Origin: Nannobrachium achirus
Lineage: Eukaryota; Chordata; Actinopteri; Myctophiformes; Myctophidae
Direction of reading: 5' to 3'
Length of the DNA: 64,000 bases
Assembly: GCA_963921795.1 (NCBI GenBank)
Contig: OY997642.1
Coordinates: forward strand, 36,420,840-36,484,839
Shown: one piece after another, positions 39,517 through 53,914 of the stretch
Layout of the letters: each line of letters starts with the position of its first letter
How positions within the stretch are numbered: position 1 is the first letter of the stretch
Position numbers and translations under genes: made by a program
Notes under the pieces: model-generated
Seen by the model: only the letters and a program-made list of their open reading frames with translations
The model's database searches: none
What the model was told of the DNA's origin: nothing

Positions 39517-40443
39517 ATACCAGTAAGGCTCCCTAATCAGGAGATAAGCGACCATCAGGTCACAGTATGTACACAAAAAGGCCTGTGAGTGGCATTGGTT
39601 CCACCCTCATGTTTGTACGACAAATGGTTGATGAGTAAAGCCAAATAAAGTTTCGGCCAATCAGAGGAGGGGGTGGGGCAAAGTTAAACTAATTAAGGTT
39701 AAGGACTCTTAATCAAGTCAATTGACACCACCCACAAGTTTGTACGACAAACAGTTGATGAGTAAAGCCAAATAAACTTTCGGCCAATGAGGGGAGGGGG
39801 CGGGGCAAAGTTAAACCAATGAAGGTGAAGGACTGTTGGAGTAGCAGGAGTCGGTGGTCCCTGGGAATTCCCCCATGAGCAGCCCAGTTGGGGTGTTGAT
39901 TTGGTCATTTTTGCACTATTTGGCGGTGGTGGCAGGGGGTCCCTGGAGGTCGGTCGCAAATACCATGATATTTACCAAAAAAATAGGCCATTATTACATT
40001 ATGAAGTTTTATTACATTATGAGCCTCCTATGTGGAGGTTCTTAATGTAACACATTATTACATTATTACATTATTGAAAAATCTGTTATTACGTTATGCG
40101 CTCGTTTTTTTATTACATTATGAGCTGATTATTACATTATGAGTTTTTATTACATTTTTTTTATTACATTATGAGCCCTTATTACATTATGAGCCGTTAT
40201 TACATTATGAGTTGCTACATACCCCCTACAGTACCTCCGCCTACCCCATTTGAGAAACACTGAACTAGAAAAATGTGCTCTTCGGAGTACAGGTCTCTGC
40301 CAGGCCAGGTAGTAGAAGTCAATCTTGGTCAATCAGGATGGAATTTTGTTGTGTTTTTAGTGAAAGTGATATTCAATTTGTACTCTCGAGGACTCATCTA
40401 TACCAAATCTCGCCGAATTGGGATGCTAGTGCTCATGTAGTGA

Positions 40444-40860
<417 letters not shown>

Positions 40861-40993
40861 TAGACTTGTACATGCTCAGAGTTACAAATTGATGAATTGG
40901 GGAAAATAATTATTGAACAAAAATATTAACGCTGTCAGTTTACTGTCCTATCCAATAAAGGCATAAAAGCCCCAAAAAGAAATCTTTAAAAAA

Positions 40994-41204
40994 GGGGGCG
41001 CCCGCTAGCCTACTGGTCCAGGCGCATACCACTTAGGCATTGCCACATAGGCATGGATGCCTGGCGGCGTCGACGACGGTTCGATTCCCAATCCGGACGA
41101 CCTTTGCCACATGTCACTCCCCATCTCTCTCCCCATTTCCTGTCAGTCTACTGTCCTATCAATAAAGGCATAAACCCCCCCCCCCCCCCCCCCCCAAAGA
41201 AAAA
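40994..41204 (+). mobile_element. tRNA-derived SINE, second copy
   Basis: Same A-box, B-box (GGTTCGATTCC) and tail as the 14809 copy, ending in about 19 C. Flanked by ctttaaaaa on both sides. A tail-only fragment (TACTGTCCTATCCAATAAAG) sits just upstream at 40940-40975. Confidence 0.85.
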
Positions 41205-41614
41205 CTTTAAAAATAATAACGCACAGATTTTACTGTGTTTTACTGTATGTTTTTTTTTTCATGCATTTTCTTTAATTTTTTTTATTCTCATTCCATCGAT
41301 TCCATGATGTCTGTCTTCCCTCAGTTTCGTAATTTTTTTTTACAGTCTATGCCCTATATTTTCTTCACTGTCTGTAGCCCCTGCCTGTGCCGTCTTTGTC
41401 TCCTCCTTAAACCCATAATTCATGAAAAGGGTGTTGCGTGTGACATCATTTTGCACCTAGCTGCTAAATGCCCTGACTTGTTCCGGATAAATCAAGCTGC
41501 TCACTTGACATGTCAGTGCGGTAATCAGGAGAAAGAGTTAATAACCCACAAGCCAGTGAAGCCACTGACTCCTTCAGACCCCACTCCTTACAGCAGGGTT
41601 TGAATGCACTAGAC

Positions 41615-42057
41615 CAGGGGTCTTCAACATTTTCAGGCCAAGGACCCCTTAGTTGAGAGAGAGATGAAGCCCACAACCTTTTCATAGATTCCATATAGTT
41701 TCATCATTTGACAGCACAATCATCAGTGTATTTTGGATTCATGTCAATTTGTGTGTTCAGATATTTAACCACTTGAACCATCAATACATAATAAACTTGA
41801 CCTTTCACTCTGTACTTAGCCTGCTCTTTTTCCCCTCTACACCAAACCTCTGCTGAAAATAGCCGATCTACAAGCTCATAATGCCTCGCAGCGCGAGGCG
41901 TATTGAGCTTGTAGGTCTGCTATTTTTTGGCTAAAGTTCTCAGAATATGGAGTGGACACTAGGGCTCAAATGGTTAATATAGAAAAGATTTAGAGAACCC
42001 CCTGTAGTAACTCTGAGGACCCCCTAGGGGTCCCGGACCCCCTGTTGAAGACCCCTG
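41615..42057. mobile_element. hAT-type MITE
   Basis: Ends CAGGGGTCTTCAAC and GTTGAAGACCCCTG are perfect inverted repeats; flanks cactagac and cattagac match at 7 of 8. The palindrome lies at 41856-41932. Opposite orientation to 6832-7296. Confidence 0.85.
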
Positions 42058-42616
42058 CATTAGACTTTTTAATTTCCTGATCTCTCCAATTGACAGTGTA
42101 CATTCTTAATCTCTCCATTGACCGTGTACACTTTCTTAATCTCTCAATGTGACCATGTGTGTACAGAGGACTCATTCAAATTCTCTCCAATGCTCTTTGT
42201 CCTGGGCAAACTACAATCACCTAAAAATACTAACTAAGGAGACTTCTACATTCACCAAATTATACTATGGTCCTTATATATACCACATTTACCCTACCCT
42301 AAAGTTACACCTCCCCTGTCCATGTCCCTCCTCTCTACAGAGGCACCCAGATGTGGTACTATGATTGTTTATCTCTTGGTGACAGGTGAGGCCTAGCGTC
42401 CCTGTGTCTGAATAATGACCTGCTGTGTCTCTGTGCACATAATTAAGCACACCATTAGGGTTAAAGCCCACCTCGATGGCCAGGCCCTCAGGCCTCAACC
42501 TGTGCTGTCACGTATCCATCACTCAGGGCCGGGTCATCACTCTGTCTGTCACAGGCAGGACAGGTCTTCAGGGTCTCCCTGACTGGCTATTGTCTGTTAA
42601 CGTTTATACACTATTG

Positions 42617-43058
42617 CAGTGGTTCTCAAACTTGGGGTCGGGCTCCCAAGTGGGGTCCCCACATTCTTTTGTGGGGTCCCCAGATGATTAGCTTAATGTC
42701 CATGTTTTTCTCACTCAACGATAAATAATCCAACATACAGTATGTATGTGTGTACAGGGTATCTGCACATTTATAGAGTGACAATTTAAGGACTTTCAAG
42801 ACCTTTTTAATACCAAACTGGCAAATATTAAGTAAGAAAGAGGCAAACATTGTGAAAATATACGATCTATAAGCTCACAACGCCTCGTAGTGGGAGGCGT
42901 TGTGGGCTTGTAGTTCGGCTATTTTCACAATATTTATCTATGGAACCGAGTAACGCTAAATGTAATTCCTACAATTCCAAGTGCTTATCAGGGTGGGGGT
43001 ACCCAGTTCAAATATTTTTATTTTGGGGGTCACGGCCTAAAAGGTTTGAGAACCACTG
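42617..43058. mobile_element. hAT-type MITE with perfect 8-bp target duplication
   Basis: Ends CAGTGGTTCTCAAACTT and GGTTTGAGAACCACTG; both flanks are cactattg (42609-42616 and 43059-43066). The palindrome lies at 42854-42934. Confidence 0.92.
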
Positions 43059-43177
43059 CACTATTGAAACATTGCTGAACTTAAACTCACTTTGCCAAAA
43101 TGTGATAGTTACTGTACCAAGATTACTACTTACTGTGCTACAATTAACTTGACTTAACTTAATAACGGAGCATATAG

Positions 43178-43508
43178 CAGGGGTTCCCAAACTTTTTGGG
43201 CTCAGGGCACCCCTATAAATATCTTTTTCATCCAAGGCACCCTTACATTATATTATAATATAACCTACATGACATTCATACTTTTCACTCCCAGTACCTT
43301 ATATTCGTGGCATATTTTAGGGATTATGTCGTGAGGAAAACGAGAAAACATTGAGATAATTACCATTTTGGTCAAAACTTACTGAAAATAACTCTGTACT
43401 TCAAGTTTAAAATGATACCAAATGTATTAGTGTTCAAATAAATTCCAAATATTATCAAATGATCTCACGGCACCCCTGGACTGCCGTCACCCACTTTGAA
43501 AACCCCTG
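43178..43508. mobile_element. hAT-type MITE without the palindrome
   Basis: Ends CAGGGGTTCCCAAACTTTT and TTTGAAAACCCCTG; flanks gcatatag and tcatatag match at 7 of 8. This copy has no palindrome, so the module is not obligatory in hAT elements. Confidence 0.82.
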
Positions 43509-43814
43509 TCATATAGCATTCTATGATTAGACTACCGCAAACATAGTGATTCAAACCAAAACATTTACAAGCCAGCACTGTCAATTTTCTATTCATTATC
43601 AATTTAGCACCTCCAGGCTATACTGCCTGCTCTACATCATTGCAGGTCACGGTTTCAGTTCTACAGTTGCAAGCTTTTGGAAAGAGCTGTTCCTGTATAC
43701 ATTTGAAGCCATCTTCAGCCAACAGAATAGAATTACATTTACTGTATGCTGCTTTAAAAGGACTTAATTCAAACATTGTTTTCATTTAAACACAATATAC
43801 TGCATATAAGTATA

Positions 43815-44060
43815 TATTGTCATGGCAGGCAGAAACCTCGTATCTCCAAGTTTCACATTTTGTATGTTTTTTTTTTCATAAAGTAAAGCCCTTCATCATA
43901 CAAGACTGTCACACAAGACTAGTGAAAACAGCACACACAGATCTACAAGCACACAACGGCGTTGTGTGCTTGTAGACCGGCTGTTTTCTCTAGTTTAAAT
44001 CGTTTTTAAAACGATACGTACAAAACGAACGGTTTTGGAGATACAAGGTTTCCACCTCTA
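43815..44060. mobile_element. TA-flanked MITE, same family
   Basis: Begins TATTGTCATGGCAGGCAGAA and ends AGATACAAGGTTTCCACCTC. The palindrome lies at 43924-43996. Confidence 0.65.
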
Positions 44061-45530
44061 GTTTTGAGAGAGATTTTTCCTGATCCATCCTCTGCACTCT
44101 GGTCAGTTCTGAATTGAGTGATGGCCTACAGTTATTTATTGAATGCTATGTGGGGTGAGCTACTCCAAGCAGACTTGATGAAAGATTATTGATGTTGAAT
44201 TCTCTTCTACAGCTGTCTGTGTTGGGTAGCCTCAGGCAATGATGTTCTTCATTGTCCAAAAATGAAATTCAGATCTTAATTCTGTAACCTGATCGCCTAT
44301 AGTTTTTCACTGTCAAACAGTAAATCTGAATGATGGACATGTAAACCTAGCTATGAGGTTGATTCTGATTCTGAAAGCTTGATGATGGCATAGTTAATTC
44401 TCAGAATGTATGTGATCATTGACCATATTTTACCATGTTGTTTGTTAACTAGGGTTCATGCCATTTACATGTAGGCTACTGTGATCTTGCACTTTTAAGA
44501 TAAGACAGCTACATCTCAAAATAGTAAATTGTAGGTGATATTTTTGCTTGTAGAATTATGTTGTTTTCTCAGGACAGAAGACGTTGCTGTGAGGGTGGAT
44601 TAATGCTGTTTAAAGGATCATATCAGTGGTCTGGTGCATTTAGCCCATTGATTATGACTCACAGTATACTCCTAAGCATACAGTACCATGGTTTGTTTGA
44701 AGGAAGCCACTGGATTCCATCTGTTTCAGTACAGTATGAAAATGAACTTGACACTTGCTCAAGATGGTAACTAAATATTGTATTTAAAAATGTATGCATG
44801 GATTGATTTGAAGAGTCTAGCTGAAAATATTCCCCGGAGAAAAGATTGATTTCCGAATGAAATTCAAATGTGACTTATTAACTGTGCAATGATGTTTAGC
44901 CAACATTGACTCAATTACTTAAGTAAACTTAGTAATGTTTAATGACTTTGTAGGAAATTGGAACAGGGAAGTGGTCTGTTTATGTACGATATAACACCAA
45001 AGCGAAGGAAAGATGATGACATGTATTGAAGCTAGTATGGTCCTTTAAGCTATAAGCGACTTAATAGGATGCATTTATTCTAACTTTTCCTACAACTCAT
45101 AAAGCATCACACTATACCTCCCATATAGGCTGCTCTGGTCTTGAGAAGCCGGATTTTAATTGTGTCACTTGGGTGACATGTAGCAGCTTTGTGATGGCAC
45201 CTCGGCAGCCAGTGTATGGCTCCCACCTCCCACTAAACATTAGTGACACCTAATCTAAACGATTCAGTAACTACCTGAATATGAACTCAGCATCTGATTG
45301 AATGTCTACTGCAAGACTAGTTTTACCCCATCTCTTTGAGATTTAAGTTAAGAGGCATTCATCCACAAGATTGGTTTAGCTTATGATATTCTGAATGGAA
45401 AGAATATATAGAATATAGATTTGTCGTACACAGATGCACTCAGCGACACAATAATAATAATTAGTCCACATCATGGTGATTGCAGGCGTAATGTGTAGAT
45501 GTCATTTTATATATATATATATATATATAT

Positions 45531-45864
45531 TAGGGTTGCAACAATACATGTATCGATATCGAACCGTTCAATACGAGGGTGTACCGAACCGAATGACCCT
45601 GTACCGAACAATACAATACAATACAATACCACTCCACATCCACATTCCCCTGGAACCCCCTCAAGGAGAGCAGAGACCACTTAGAGAACCACTACCCTAG
45701 AGGTTGGTACCGTATTGTTCAAAGTTAACACATAGTTATAAAAATACGTTTATAAATCAAGGACATTTCTGTTTTTTTTTTTCTGTATCGAAAAAGTACC
45801 GAACTGTGACACGAAAAGATCGAACCGAACCGAACCGTGACATTTTTAAACCGTTGCACCCTTA
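45531..45864. mobile_element. hAT-type MITE inserted in an (AT)n tract
   Basis: Ends TAGGGTTGCAACAATAC and CCGTTGCACCCTTA, with internal CGAACCGAACC-type subterminal repeats. The left flank is atatatat; the right flank becomes atatatat once the adjoining TTAA insertion is removed. Confidence 0.75.
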
Positions 45865-45865
45865 A

Positions 45866-46482
45866 CTCATTGAGTGCCAATCCCGAACTAGTTCGGCTTT
45901 ATTAGCGTATCGTAGAGTGCCGATCCCGAACAAGTTCGGCTTTTAAAAAAAAAAAAAAAATTTTTTTGAATTTTTTTTTTTTTTTTTGGACCCCATCAAA
46001 TCTGGTGAACATGATTTCAATCGCGATTTTGCATGTTCCACCCCCATACAACCCCATCTAACATACAGGGCAGCCATTTTTGTTTACATTACATGTAAAA
46101 CATAATGGCGATTATCTCAAGAATGCCTGAACGGATTTCCAATCGTATTTTTTTGTTTGAAAGCTGTGAACAAACTGCACAAATCCACTCCAATGCAATC
46201 CAGGATTGCATTGGATTTTTTAGAGCTCATTCTTCTCTGTTTTTTCCCATGCATGAGGTGTGCAAGGTTTAATCATGGCTAAGTTGACGAAAATAAGGCT
46301 TCTAAAATGCTTGGTAGCCAATAGCTAACTTCAAGCTAACTTCATCCTCTTCCTGTACATGCACAAAGGAAAGTGTTCAGGCAAGTCATGGCTCCAGGGC
46401 TTGGGCATGCATTACCAGCATATCTCTATTATTCTCTGGTCACTGGGCGCCCTCTAGTGGTGATAGGCTGGCACTCAATGAG
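45866..46482. mobile_element. piggyBac-like MITE at a TTAA site
   Basis: Inverted ends CTCATTGAGTGCCA and TGGCACTCAATGAG are flanked by TTAA at 45862-45865 and 46483-46486, the piggyBac target. 617 bp, no transposase. A single end of the same type (GTTCAGTGAGTTAA) is near 19467. Confidence 0.75.

Positions 46483-46485
<3 letters not shown>

Positions 46486-46532
<47 letters not shown>
46486..46532. repeat. (AT)n microsatellite, target of nested insertions
   Basis: The left part of the same tract is at 45510-45530; the two halves are separated by the hAT and piggyBac-like insertions. Confidence 0.9.
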
Positions 46533-46534
<2 letters not shown>

Positions 46535-46568
46535 GGTGTATATATTGTGTGTGTGTGTGTACTGTATA

Positions 46569-46924
46569 CAGTGGTGTAAAATATTTCTGGTTTTCAGTAC
46601 TTTTACTTATACTCCACTGCTTCTCAGAGGCAAATATTATACTTTTACTCCAGTACAATTATTTGACAACCGTAGTTATTAGTTACTTTGTAGATTTTGA
46701 TTATTATTACAAAACATAGATTAACCACTTCAGCCCTATATTCGGCCATTTGAAAATGGCCAATCTACAAGCTCATCAAAAGGTTTTTAGACATTTCATA
46801 GTTTGAAAACTTTTGTACTTTTACTCAAGTGAATTTTGACTTTTACTTGTAACAGAGCATTTCTACATTGCAGTATTGATGCTTTTACTTAAGTAAAAAA
46901 TTAGAGTACTTTCTTCTACCACTG
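46569..46924. mobile_element. hAT-like MITE
   Basis: Left end CAGTGGTGTAAAATA and right end TTCTTCTACCACTG form inverted repeats. The interior is rich in ACTTTTACTTAAGTA-like motifs and has a half palindrome near 46753-46779. The flanks share only TATA, so the target duplication is uncertain. Confidence 0.6.
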
Positions 46925-46934
46925 TATAGGTATA

Positions 46935-47184
46935 TCGTCGTTGTCGGGTGGAAACCTTGTATGTCCAAAACCGTTCGTTTTGTATTTATCGTTTTAAAAA
47001 TGATCTATATAGCCGATCTACAAGCACACAACGCCTCGCGAGGCATTGTGTGCTTGTAGATCAGCTATTTTCACTAGTTTTGTGCAATAATAGTTCATTG
47101 TGTAATGAACCAGGGCTTTACTTTACGGAAAAAACGTACAAATTTGAAACTTGGAGATACCAGGTTTCTGCCCGACAGTGACGA
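46935..47184. mobile_element. TA-flanked MITE, same family
   Basis: Ends TCGTCGTTGTCGGGTGGAAA and TCTGCCCGACAGTGACGA with TA on both sides. The palindrome lies at 47006-47079. Confidence 0.8.
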
Positions 47185-48251
47185 TATTGTCACCTTCTTT
47201 AGGGAGTCTTCTGCACTGTACAGAAGGCAACAATAGAAGCAGAGGTCAGACTCTGCCTTTCTGGATACAAGTAAATCACAGATGATACACTATCAATCAC
47301 AAGGCGTACGTAGAATACATCAAAATTCATGGCTGAAGCCTAAAAGTTGCAGGCAAGTCAATAGATTATCTTGCCACAAATATCTTCCCACCCATAAATC
47401 TGCAGGAGCCACGCACCCTGAACTTATAGTCCGCAAAACCGGAGGGGAGTAGTTCTTTTAATTAGCGCCTGGCAGTCGTCTTGTTTTGCACACCACCTCT
47501 AATTGCTTGGCATGCTCCCGATAGAAAATGTGCCACTGAGTATTTTGACGGGGAGAGAGAGAGAGAGTGCTGGGGGAAGAGGGTGTGTGTGGGGTTGTCC
47601 AGTTGCTCGCTCTAACCTCGGCCTCTGCCGGACACGCGCGCACCCACCCACCCACCCACACAAATGCACACATGGCGGTTTTCATTTGGGGGGAGATGTC
47701 CTGGAGCATGGACGGATGTGGACGGCTATCCCTCATTGACGCGGGCCTCTCACTGTCACCCTCTGTGGGCTCCGCGCAGCGCCCACGGCCACAGGCAGGT
47801 AATAGCTCTGATGAGAGCCCTCCACTTTGTTTCAGAAATAATTTGCCACTCCTGCCGCCTGCAGGGGCTGCACGGTAATAAAAATGAATCACACCACTAA
47901 CCTCTTCAAACCCCGGACCTGCTGCTAGTCTTAACCCTCTCCGCTCCGCGCAGCAGCTTTCTTGGCCCGTTCCTTCCCAGCTGTTGCTGGTGCCGATGTT
48001 GCCACGAGACGCTGTGGGAACCCGTGAACGTAGGTTCTGCGGTGTCGCCCTAATGAGCTCGCTCGTCTCCGTCCTGAAGATCAGTCCCCGAACCGCGGAG
48101 CGAGGCTCCAGGGCTACTCACAGGTTAGGGGTGCCGGAATGCCAACTCTCTGAAGAGCCTTTAGAATAGCTGGCCTTGCCAGGAGCCCTGGTGGAGGTGG
48201 GGTAATTAATTTAGACAAATGAACGGCTAGGTCTTTCCAGCTAAAGCCCCC

Positions 48252-48252
<1 letters not shown>

Positions 48253-48293
<41 letters not shown>

Positions 48294-48335
48294 TCTCTCT
48301 CTCTCTCTCTGTCTCTCTCTCTCTCACTCTCTCTC
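48253..48335. repeat. (CT)n microsatellite
   Basis: CT repeat with a few ATG/GT interruptions. Confidence 0.98.
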
Positions 48336-49235
48336 TAAATGAAACCCACAGGTCAGTAATTAGCCCTGTGTGGGAGAACTGATGCCACAGTCGCTAATTA
48401 CCCACATGCCACAGGGTTCTAAAGCCAGGTAGACACAGTGACAGGTCTGATACGTTATTCGAACTTGGTCAAATGTATAGGTATGTAAAGCTGTTTCAAT
48501 CATCACAAAGTATATGCATTATAGAAAGAACTCTTGCGGTAGTTTTTCCAAGCTGATAATCCAAGCCTGGGTCTGAATGAAGTGTGGTCGATTAATAGCG
48601 ATAATCTCTTACTCCATAGGAACAAGGGTTTCAAGCATGTGTGCATGTAAGGCAGGCCTGCATGTATTATTGTCCCCTCTTTGTCAGCGAGGGGCGAGTT
48701 CAGCAAGGGTTAACAGCGTGAGCGTTTAAGGGTGTTAGTCTTGCTGGCACAAAAACACAGCCACTCCATCATGAAGAGTCTGACAACCTCATTAATGTCA
48801 CAATATATTCAACTCATCCCTCTGCCTACGGCACCCAGATGCTCTCCTGCTAACCTCTCTATGAAGCCGCTGCTCCACAGAACAACCTCGCAGTTCAGGT
48901 CCGAGTGACTGCATGTCTTTCCGGGCCAAATATGCCTGAAACATCAGCAGAAGAACAAACAAAAAAGTATATATCTGAAATCCAAAATCGCTATTTGAGT
49001 CATTTTTACAGTTGTTTTCCTTAGAGCAGAGGATAACATTTTCAAACTGTACCCCCGTTGACCGCGGGGAGTCTTATTTAGCACTTTTACTGTGCCGTTT
49101 ACTGTGTTGCTGCCTTCATTGCTCGGCCCTAGCAACCTTTGAAGCTTTGGGGCCCAGATTTCTTTCCCTGGTGTGTGTGCTTCTTTTTTTTCTCCCTCTG
49201 TCGTTTTGCTCTTGGCCCCCATTCTGTGTCTTTCT

Positions 49236-49699
49236 CAGGGGTGTCGCACCAAATTCTGGGCCCGGGGTACAAGGATTCACTGGGTTATGTTGTGCTTTAA
49301 CTATTGAAAATGTGCAGATATACAAGCTCACAGCGCGGCACTACGAGCTTGTAGATCTGCTATTTTTGAAAAACTTATGTTTCTATGTCAGTGGTGCTCA
49401 AACCTTTTCATGTGAAGGACCCCCAAAATGATATGCATTTGACCACGGACCCCCATCTCTAAATATTTCGTTCCAGGGACCCCCAGAAGCAAAGTTTTAG
49501 ATACAAATGTTCGCTTAAAAAATACATTATATTCAAAGATTTGCACACATTTTCACGACTTTTCAAAAATCGCAGATCTACAAGCTCACATATATCTGCT
49601 GTTTTTCAATATCTAAAGTATAAAATAATTAAGGCCCCTCCACCTTGGGCCCTAGTAACACAGTCCCACTCCCCCCCCCCCCCCCTTGTGACGCCCCTG
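49236..49699. mobile_element. hAT-like composite element, CAGGGGTGTCGCAC family, perfect target duplication
   Basis: Left end CAGGGGTGTCGCACCAAATT, right end TTGTGACGCCCCTG, both flanks gtctttct. Two palindromes at 49306-49372 and 49558-49613, and an internal CAGTGGTGCTCAAACC end. Confidence 0.9.
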
Positions 49700-49716
49700 G
49701 TCTTTCTGCCCCTGTC

Positions 49717-49720
<4 letters not shown>

Positions 49721-49772
<52 letters not shown>
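49721..49772. repeat. (CT)n microsatellite
   Basis: About 50 bp of pure CT, 21 bp after the 49236 element. Confidence 0.98.
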
Positions 49773-49775
<3 letters not shown>

Positions 49776-50179
49776 ATGTGGAAGTGAAGCCGCTGGCTGC
49801 ATGGGAAATCGGTCCATTACAAGTTGCCCACCCCCACTGTGAAGACTGTTTAGGCTGCCCCCCCTCACCCCCTCATTTCTTCCCCTCAGTGCGTCTATTT
49901 GATGTGTCCACACAGTGAATTTTTTGAAGCGGGGGGAAGAGGAGGAGGAGCCGGGGAACCTTTTGATTGTTTAGGAGGACCAAGGATGTGTTGGAAAGAT
50001 GGGCTAATGGCAGGACGGACATCCTCCTCCGCTTCCTCTATGGACCAATGCACCTTTATTGGAGGCAGTTGGATTGGTCATTCTATGGCTACTCTTAGCA
50101 CCAACTCCACCCTCTCTGTCTCGGTCCACCCCCCCGCCCCCCTCCCCTATAAATTCCCATTTGCCTTTGTCTTTCAGGC

Positions 50180-50450
50180 TTGACTAATTATCCTTGTTTG
50201 TCCCTCTTTATTTGAACGCAGTCATGTGTTCTTGACTCTGTGGGCTGGGTTTAGGAGAATCATTCCGCCATTTGCCACTTAATTAAGTCAGGGTCAGAAT
50301 CCATTGCTGAGCTCGGGATTGAAGGAAAGGAACTCTAATAGAATTATAAAAGGTGCCTTTCTCTGAGGTTTGCTGCTGTCGCTGCTGCCACGCTATGAAA
50401 AGAGGCACCAGTTCTACGCTAGAAACCCTCTGCGGTTTTAGTGTTTTGTA
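50180..50450. promoter_or_regulatory. Candidate conserved non-coding element
   Basis: Unique block with TGACTAATTATCC, CCACTTAATTAAGTCAGG and CTCTAATAGAATTATAAAA. Composition-based only. Confidence 0.25.
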
Positions 50451-51378
50451 TCAAATTAATTGTCACAAAAGGGAAATTGAACACCAGGATTGAAAATGCG
50501 ATAACCCGTGCTTCCCATGCCGAAACAAACACCAGTTGTGTTTAGTTCAAAGAGACAAAGACAGATGTTTTTATTGGGAGGTTTGAGATGCCAGCTGTCC
50601 CCCAAGCAACAGAGAAATTCAGAACGAGCATGTGCAGAGAGGTGCTGAAATGGTGTGCGTGCTTATGTGGAAGAAATTCTTGTAGTATGTGCTTTAGAAT
50701 TTGTGCACATCTGTAAGTTTGTGTGTGTGTGTGCGTGCGTGTGTGTGAGTGTGAAGGAAACCACTGGTTTGATTTCCTGAATAACCCCCCCCAGAGAAAG
50801 TTTGCTTTCTCTCTTTCTTTCTACTCTCCCTCTCCTCTCCTGGCGCTTTGACATGCTAAATCTGCTGATTTTATTTTTCTTCCTCCTGCGGTGAGGAAGT
50901 GTCCTTTTCAAGGGTCTCGGTTTCCCCCCCGACTGTCTAAACCCTACCTCTGTTTGGATTGTTTTTCTAATTCAAACAAAAGACAGAGGCGGGATTACCA
51001 TTCCACTTCCTTTCACACTCCAGCTTTCAAGTGGCGGCAGCTGAGGAATTTACCAAAACCACTGCCTGCCTGGATGCTTTCCCCTTTCTTTTTAAAACCC
51101 GATTCTCTAAAGAGATGTGGTTGATTATGGAGCTGATGTCTTTTTCCAGGAGTCCTCGGGACGATTTTTGTATTGGAGGCTAACAAAGTATCCTCTGGGT
51201 TCCTTTCTGAGACGTTGACATCTTCTTAATGGTTCTCCTCAGCCCTTTTTTGTTTCATGTCTTGGTGCTAACTTTCTGCCTCATTTAGCTCATATCAATT
51301 CACTTGGCTCTACAGACTAGGCATCCCATTCAGGGCCTCACTCTCTGAAGCAAACTTTGGACAGCAGCCCTTAGTGAT

Positions 51379-51401
51379 CCCCCCCCCCCCCCCCCCCCCT
51401 C
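51379..51401. repeat. Poly-C tract
   Basis: About 22 consecutive C. Confidence 0.95.
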
Positions 51402-53406
51402 CAGACTTAGGATCTGTACCAAACCGTGCGAAGCTGTAGGTTTTTTCCTTTCCTCGACTGGTGAGGCATATTGAGTTTTCAAACATCCTAGTTGGGACGT
51501 TTTTACTAGAAATAGATGCTTGTTTTTTTTACTTGATCCCTCCCTCCATTTGAAGCAAGAGGGTGGGTAGGACTGTCCCCTGCTACCCTAAGCAATCCAC
51601 TTGTTTTGAGGCCCATTGATTTGCTAACAGGCTTGTCCGCACATAATGACTGAGTAGGGTTTGATGGAGGACTTACACCATAAAACTCCTAGGCACTCCA
51701 ATTGCCTGCCATTAGGGCTACATTGTTGTTCACACAACACTTCACCCTTTAGAGAAGATTTGCTTATGCTTTGGGGTAGAAAAGGGACATTCCCTATCGC
51801 ATTAAAAAGTTGAGAAACCTGGTCTTAAGATATTTTTTAGCTGAGGCTACATGATTTCAAAATAACAGAACAACTGTACCCTTTCGCCAGTGTTTTAATA
51901 AAGGACAGTGAAAGTTGAAGGTAGGTGTTTTAAATAGCAGCTTTATGAGCTTCCGGTGGTGTTTTGCAGTTAATCAAACTGTGCTTGGCCTCTGACAAAG
52001 GCTTGGCCCTGCTCCGTCAGACACTTAACCTCTGCAGTTAGGGCCAGTGCCAGACTTGGGTATATACGATGAAGAGCTCTGTGAAGGGACCCTGGCCTCG
52101 ACAGCTACTTGCTACTGCCGAGTACATAACAAGAAGATTGAAAGTCATAGACTGCCATAGAATGACTAGTTTCGCTGTATTTAGCAACCGGATATACTGT
52201 GTGACAACATGCGCGTACATTATACAATAACATTTTATATGGATTTACCACTTTACTAATAGCATGTTTATCTTTTCTCATGATCATGACTGAATTGAAT
52301 TGAAGTGAATTAGATTGTCAGTTTGTTTGTGCAAGCTGAAAGTAAGCGGTCTATCATGATGATGCCAGTATCAAGGCCCATGAACAGAGAGCCCCACGGG
52401 AACCTTGTCACTCTCACCAGCCAGGCTGGTTTGCTGCTATCCGTTCAAACGCTGTTCTTTCTGTCACTCAACCACAAATCCAAACAACAGCCTCTTTCTA
52501 CTTCCCTTATCACACCGACTGACAGGGTCGCCGGGTCGGCTCCACACTGGGCATGCCCAGTCATTCACGTATTGATATTGATTTTCTTTTTTTTCCTTCT
52601 TTTTTTGGACAGTTTGTGTGTGGGCAGAGAGAGAAAACGGGGGTCAAGATGAAGAGAAAAAGATAGAATTCTGACTGGCAGTAGAGTATGGAGCCTCCCC
52701 CACCCCTCTCTCTCCTGTCTCTCCCTCTCTGTCTATTCTCCATTTCGGGGCTGAACTGAAGGAGCCCCGTATCCCTGCATCCCTCTCTGGCTGCCATTCA
52801 GCCCCATCGATCTGACTCAGGGCCCAGCCGACCCCAAGGGAGAACGGGGCTCTGAGACACACTATCTCTTTTATGGTGGTGGGGGGGGATCCACCAGTTC
52901 AGACTGACGGCTGACAGCGCTGATAAAAACATGTCCCCCTCCCCGCTGTATTGTCCATAGCAGACATGCTGTTCACAATGTGTAACCTTTACAAAGCTGG
53001 CTAGACTTTAACCCTATCGCTGTGGGCCACCGTCGGTGGAAAGTGGGTTAGAGCCAGAAGAATCACACCCTATATGGAGTAAACTACCACATATTATGCA
53101 CGCTTATGTTTCTCAGTGTGAAAAAAACACTTGGTGGCCTTTCCTGCTTTGAAAAGAGCATTATTGTTCTCTTAGGACAGTTACTTGACCACCATTTTTT
53201 ACTTGCTCTGCTGTTTATCTATTCTAGGCACTAGGCACTCTCGGGAAAGAGACTTTCAACCTCAATTAGCTTTTTCCTCGTAAAAGAAAAAAGAACTGAT
53301 TGCTATAATCATCCCCCTTACCTAAATGTTTCCTATTGTGCTTTGACTTTCATCTCACTTTTATCTCAGCTTCTCATTGTTAATTATAATTCAATCATTA
53401 AATTAA

Positions 53407-53769
<363 letters not shown>

Positions 53770-53914
53770 TGAGGAGTCGGGTCAGAGTCGGTTTGAGAAT
53801 TTGGGAACCCATCGGCTAATCGTTTATTCATTTTACTAGAGGTTCGGGCTGTTACGCGGCCCTCACATCTAGAGTTACATCTGAGTTACACCCTAGAGTG
53901 CACTGCTGATCCGA

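Noticed and set aside
47503..47900. Overlapping ORFs of 78-144 codons on both strands
   Set aside because: No recognisable domain, no splice-consistent extension, and several frames are open together in GC-rich unique sequence.
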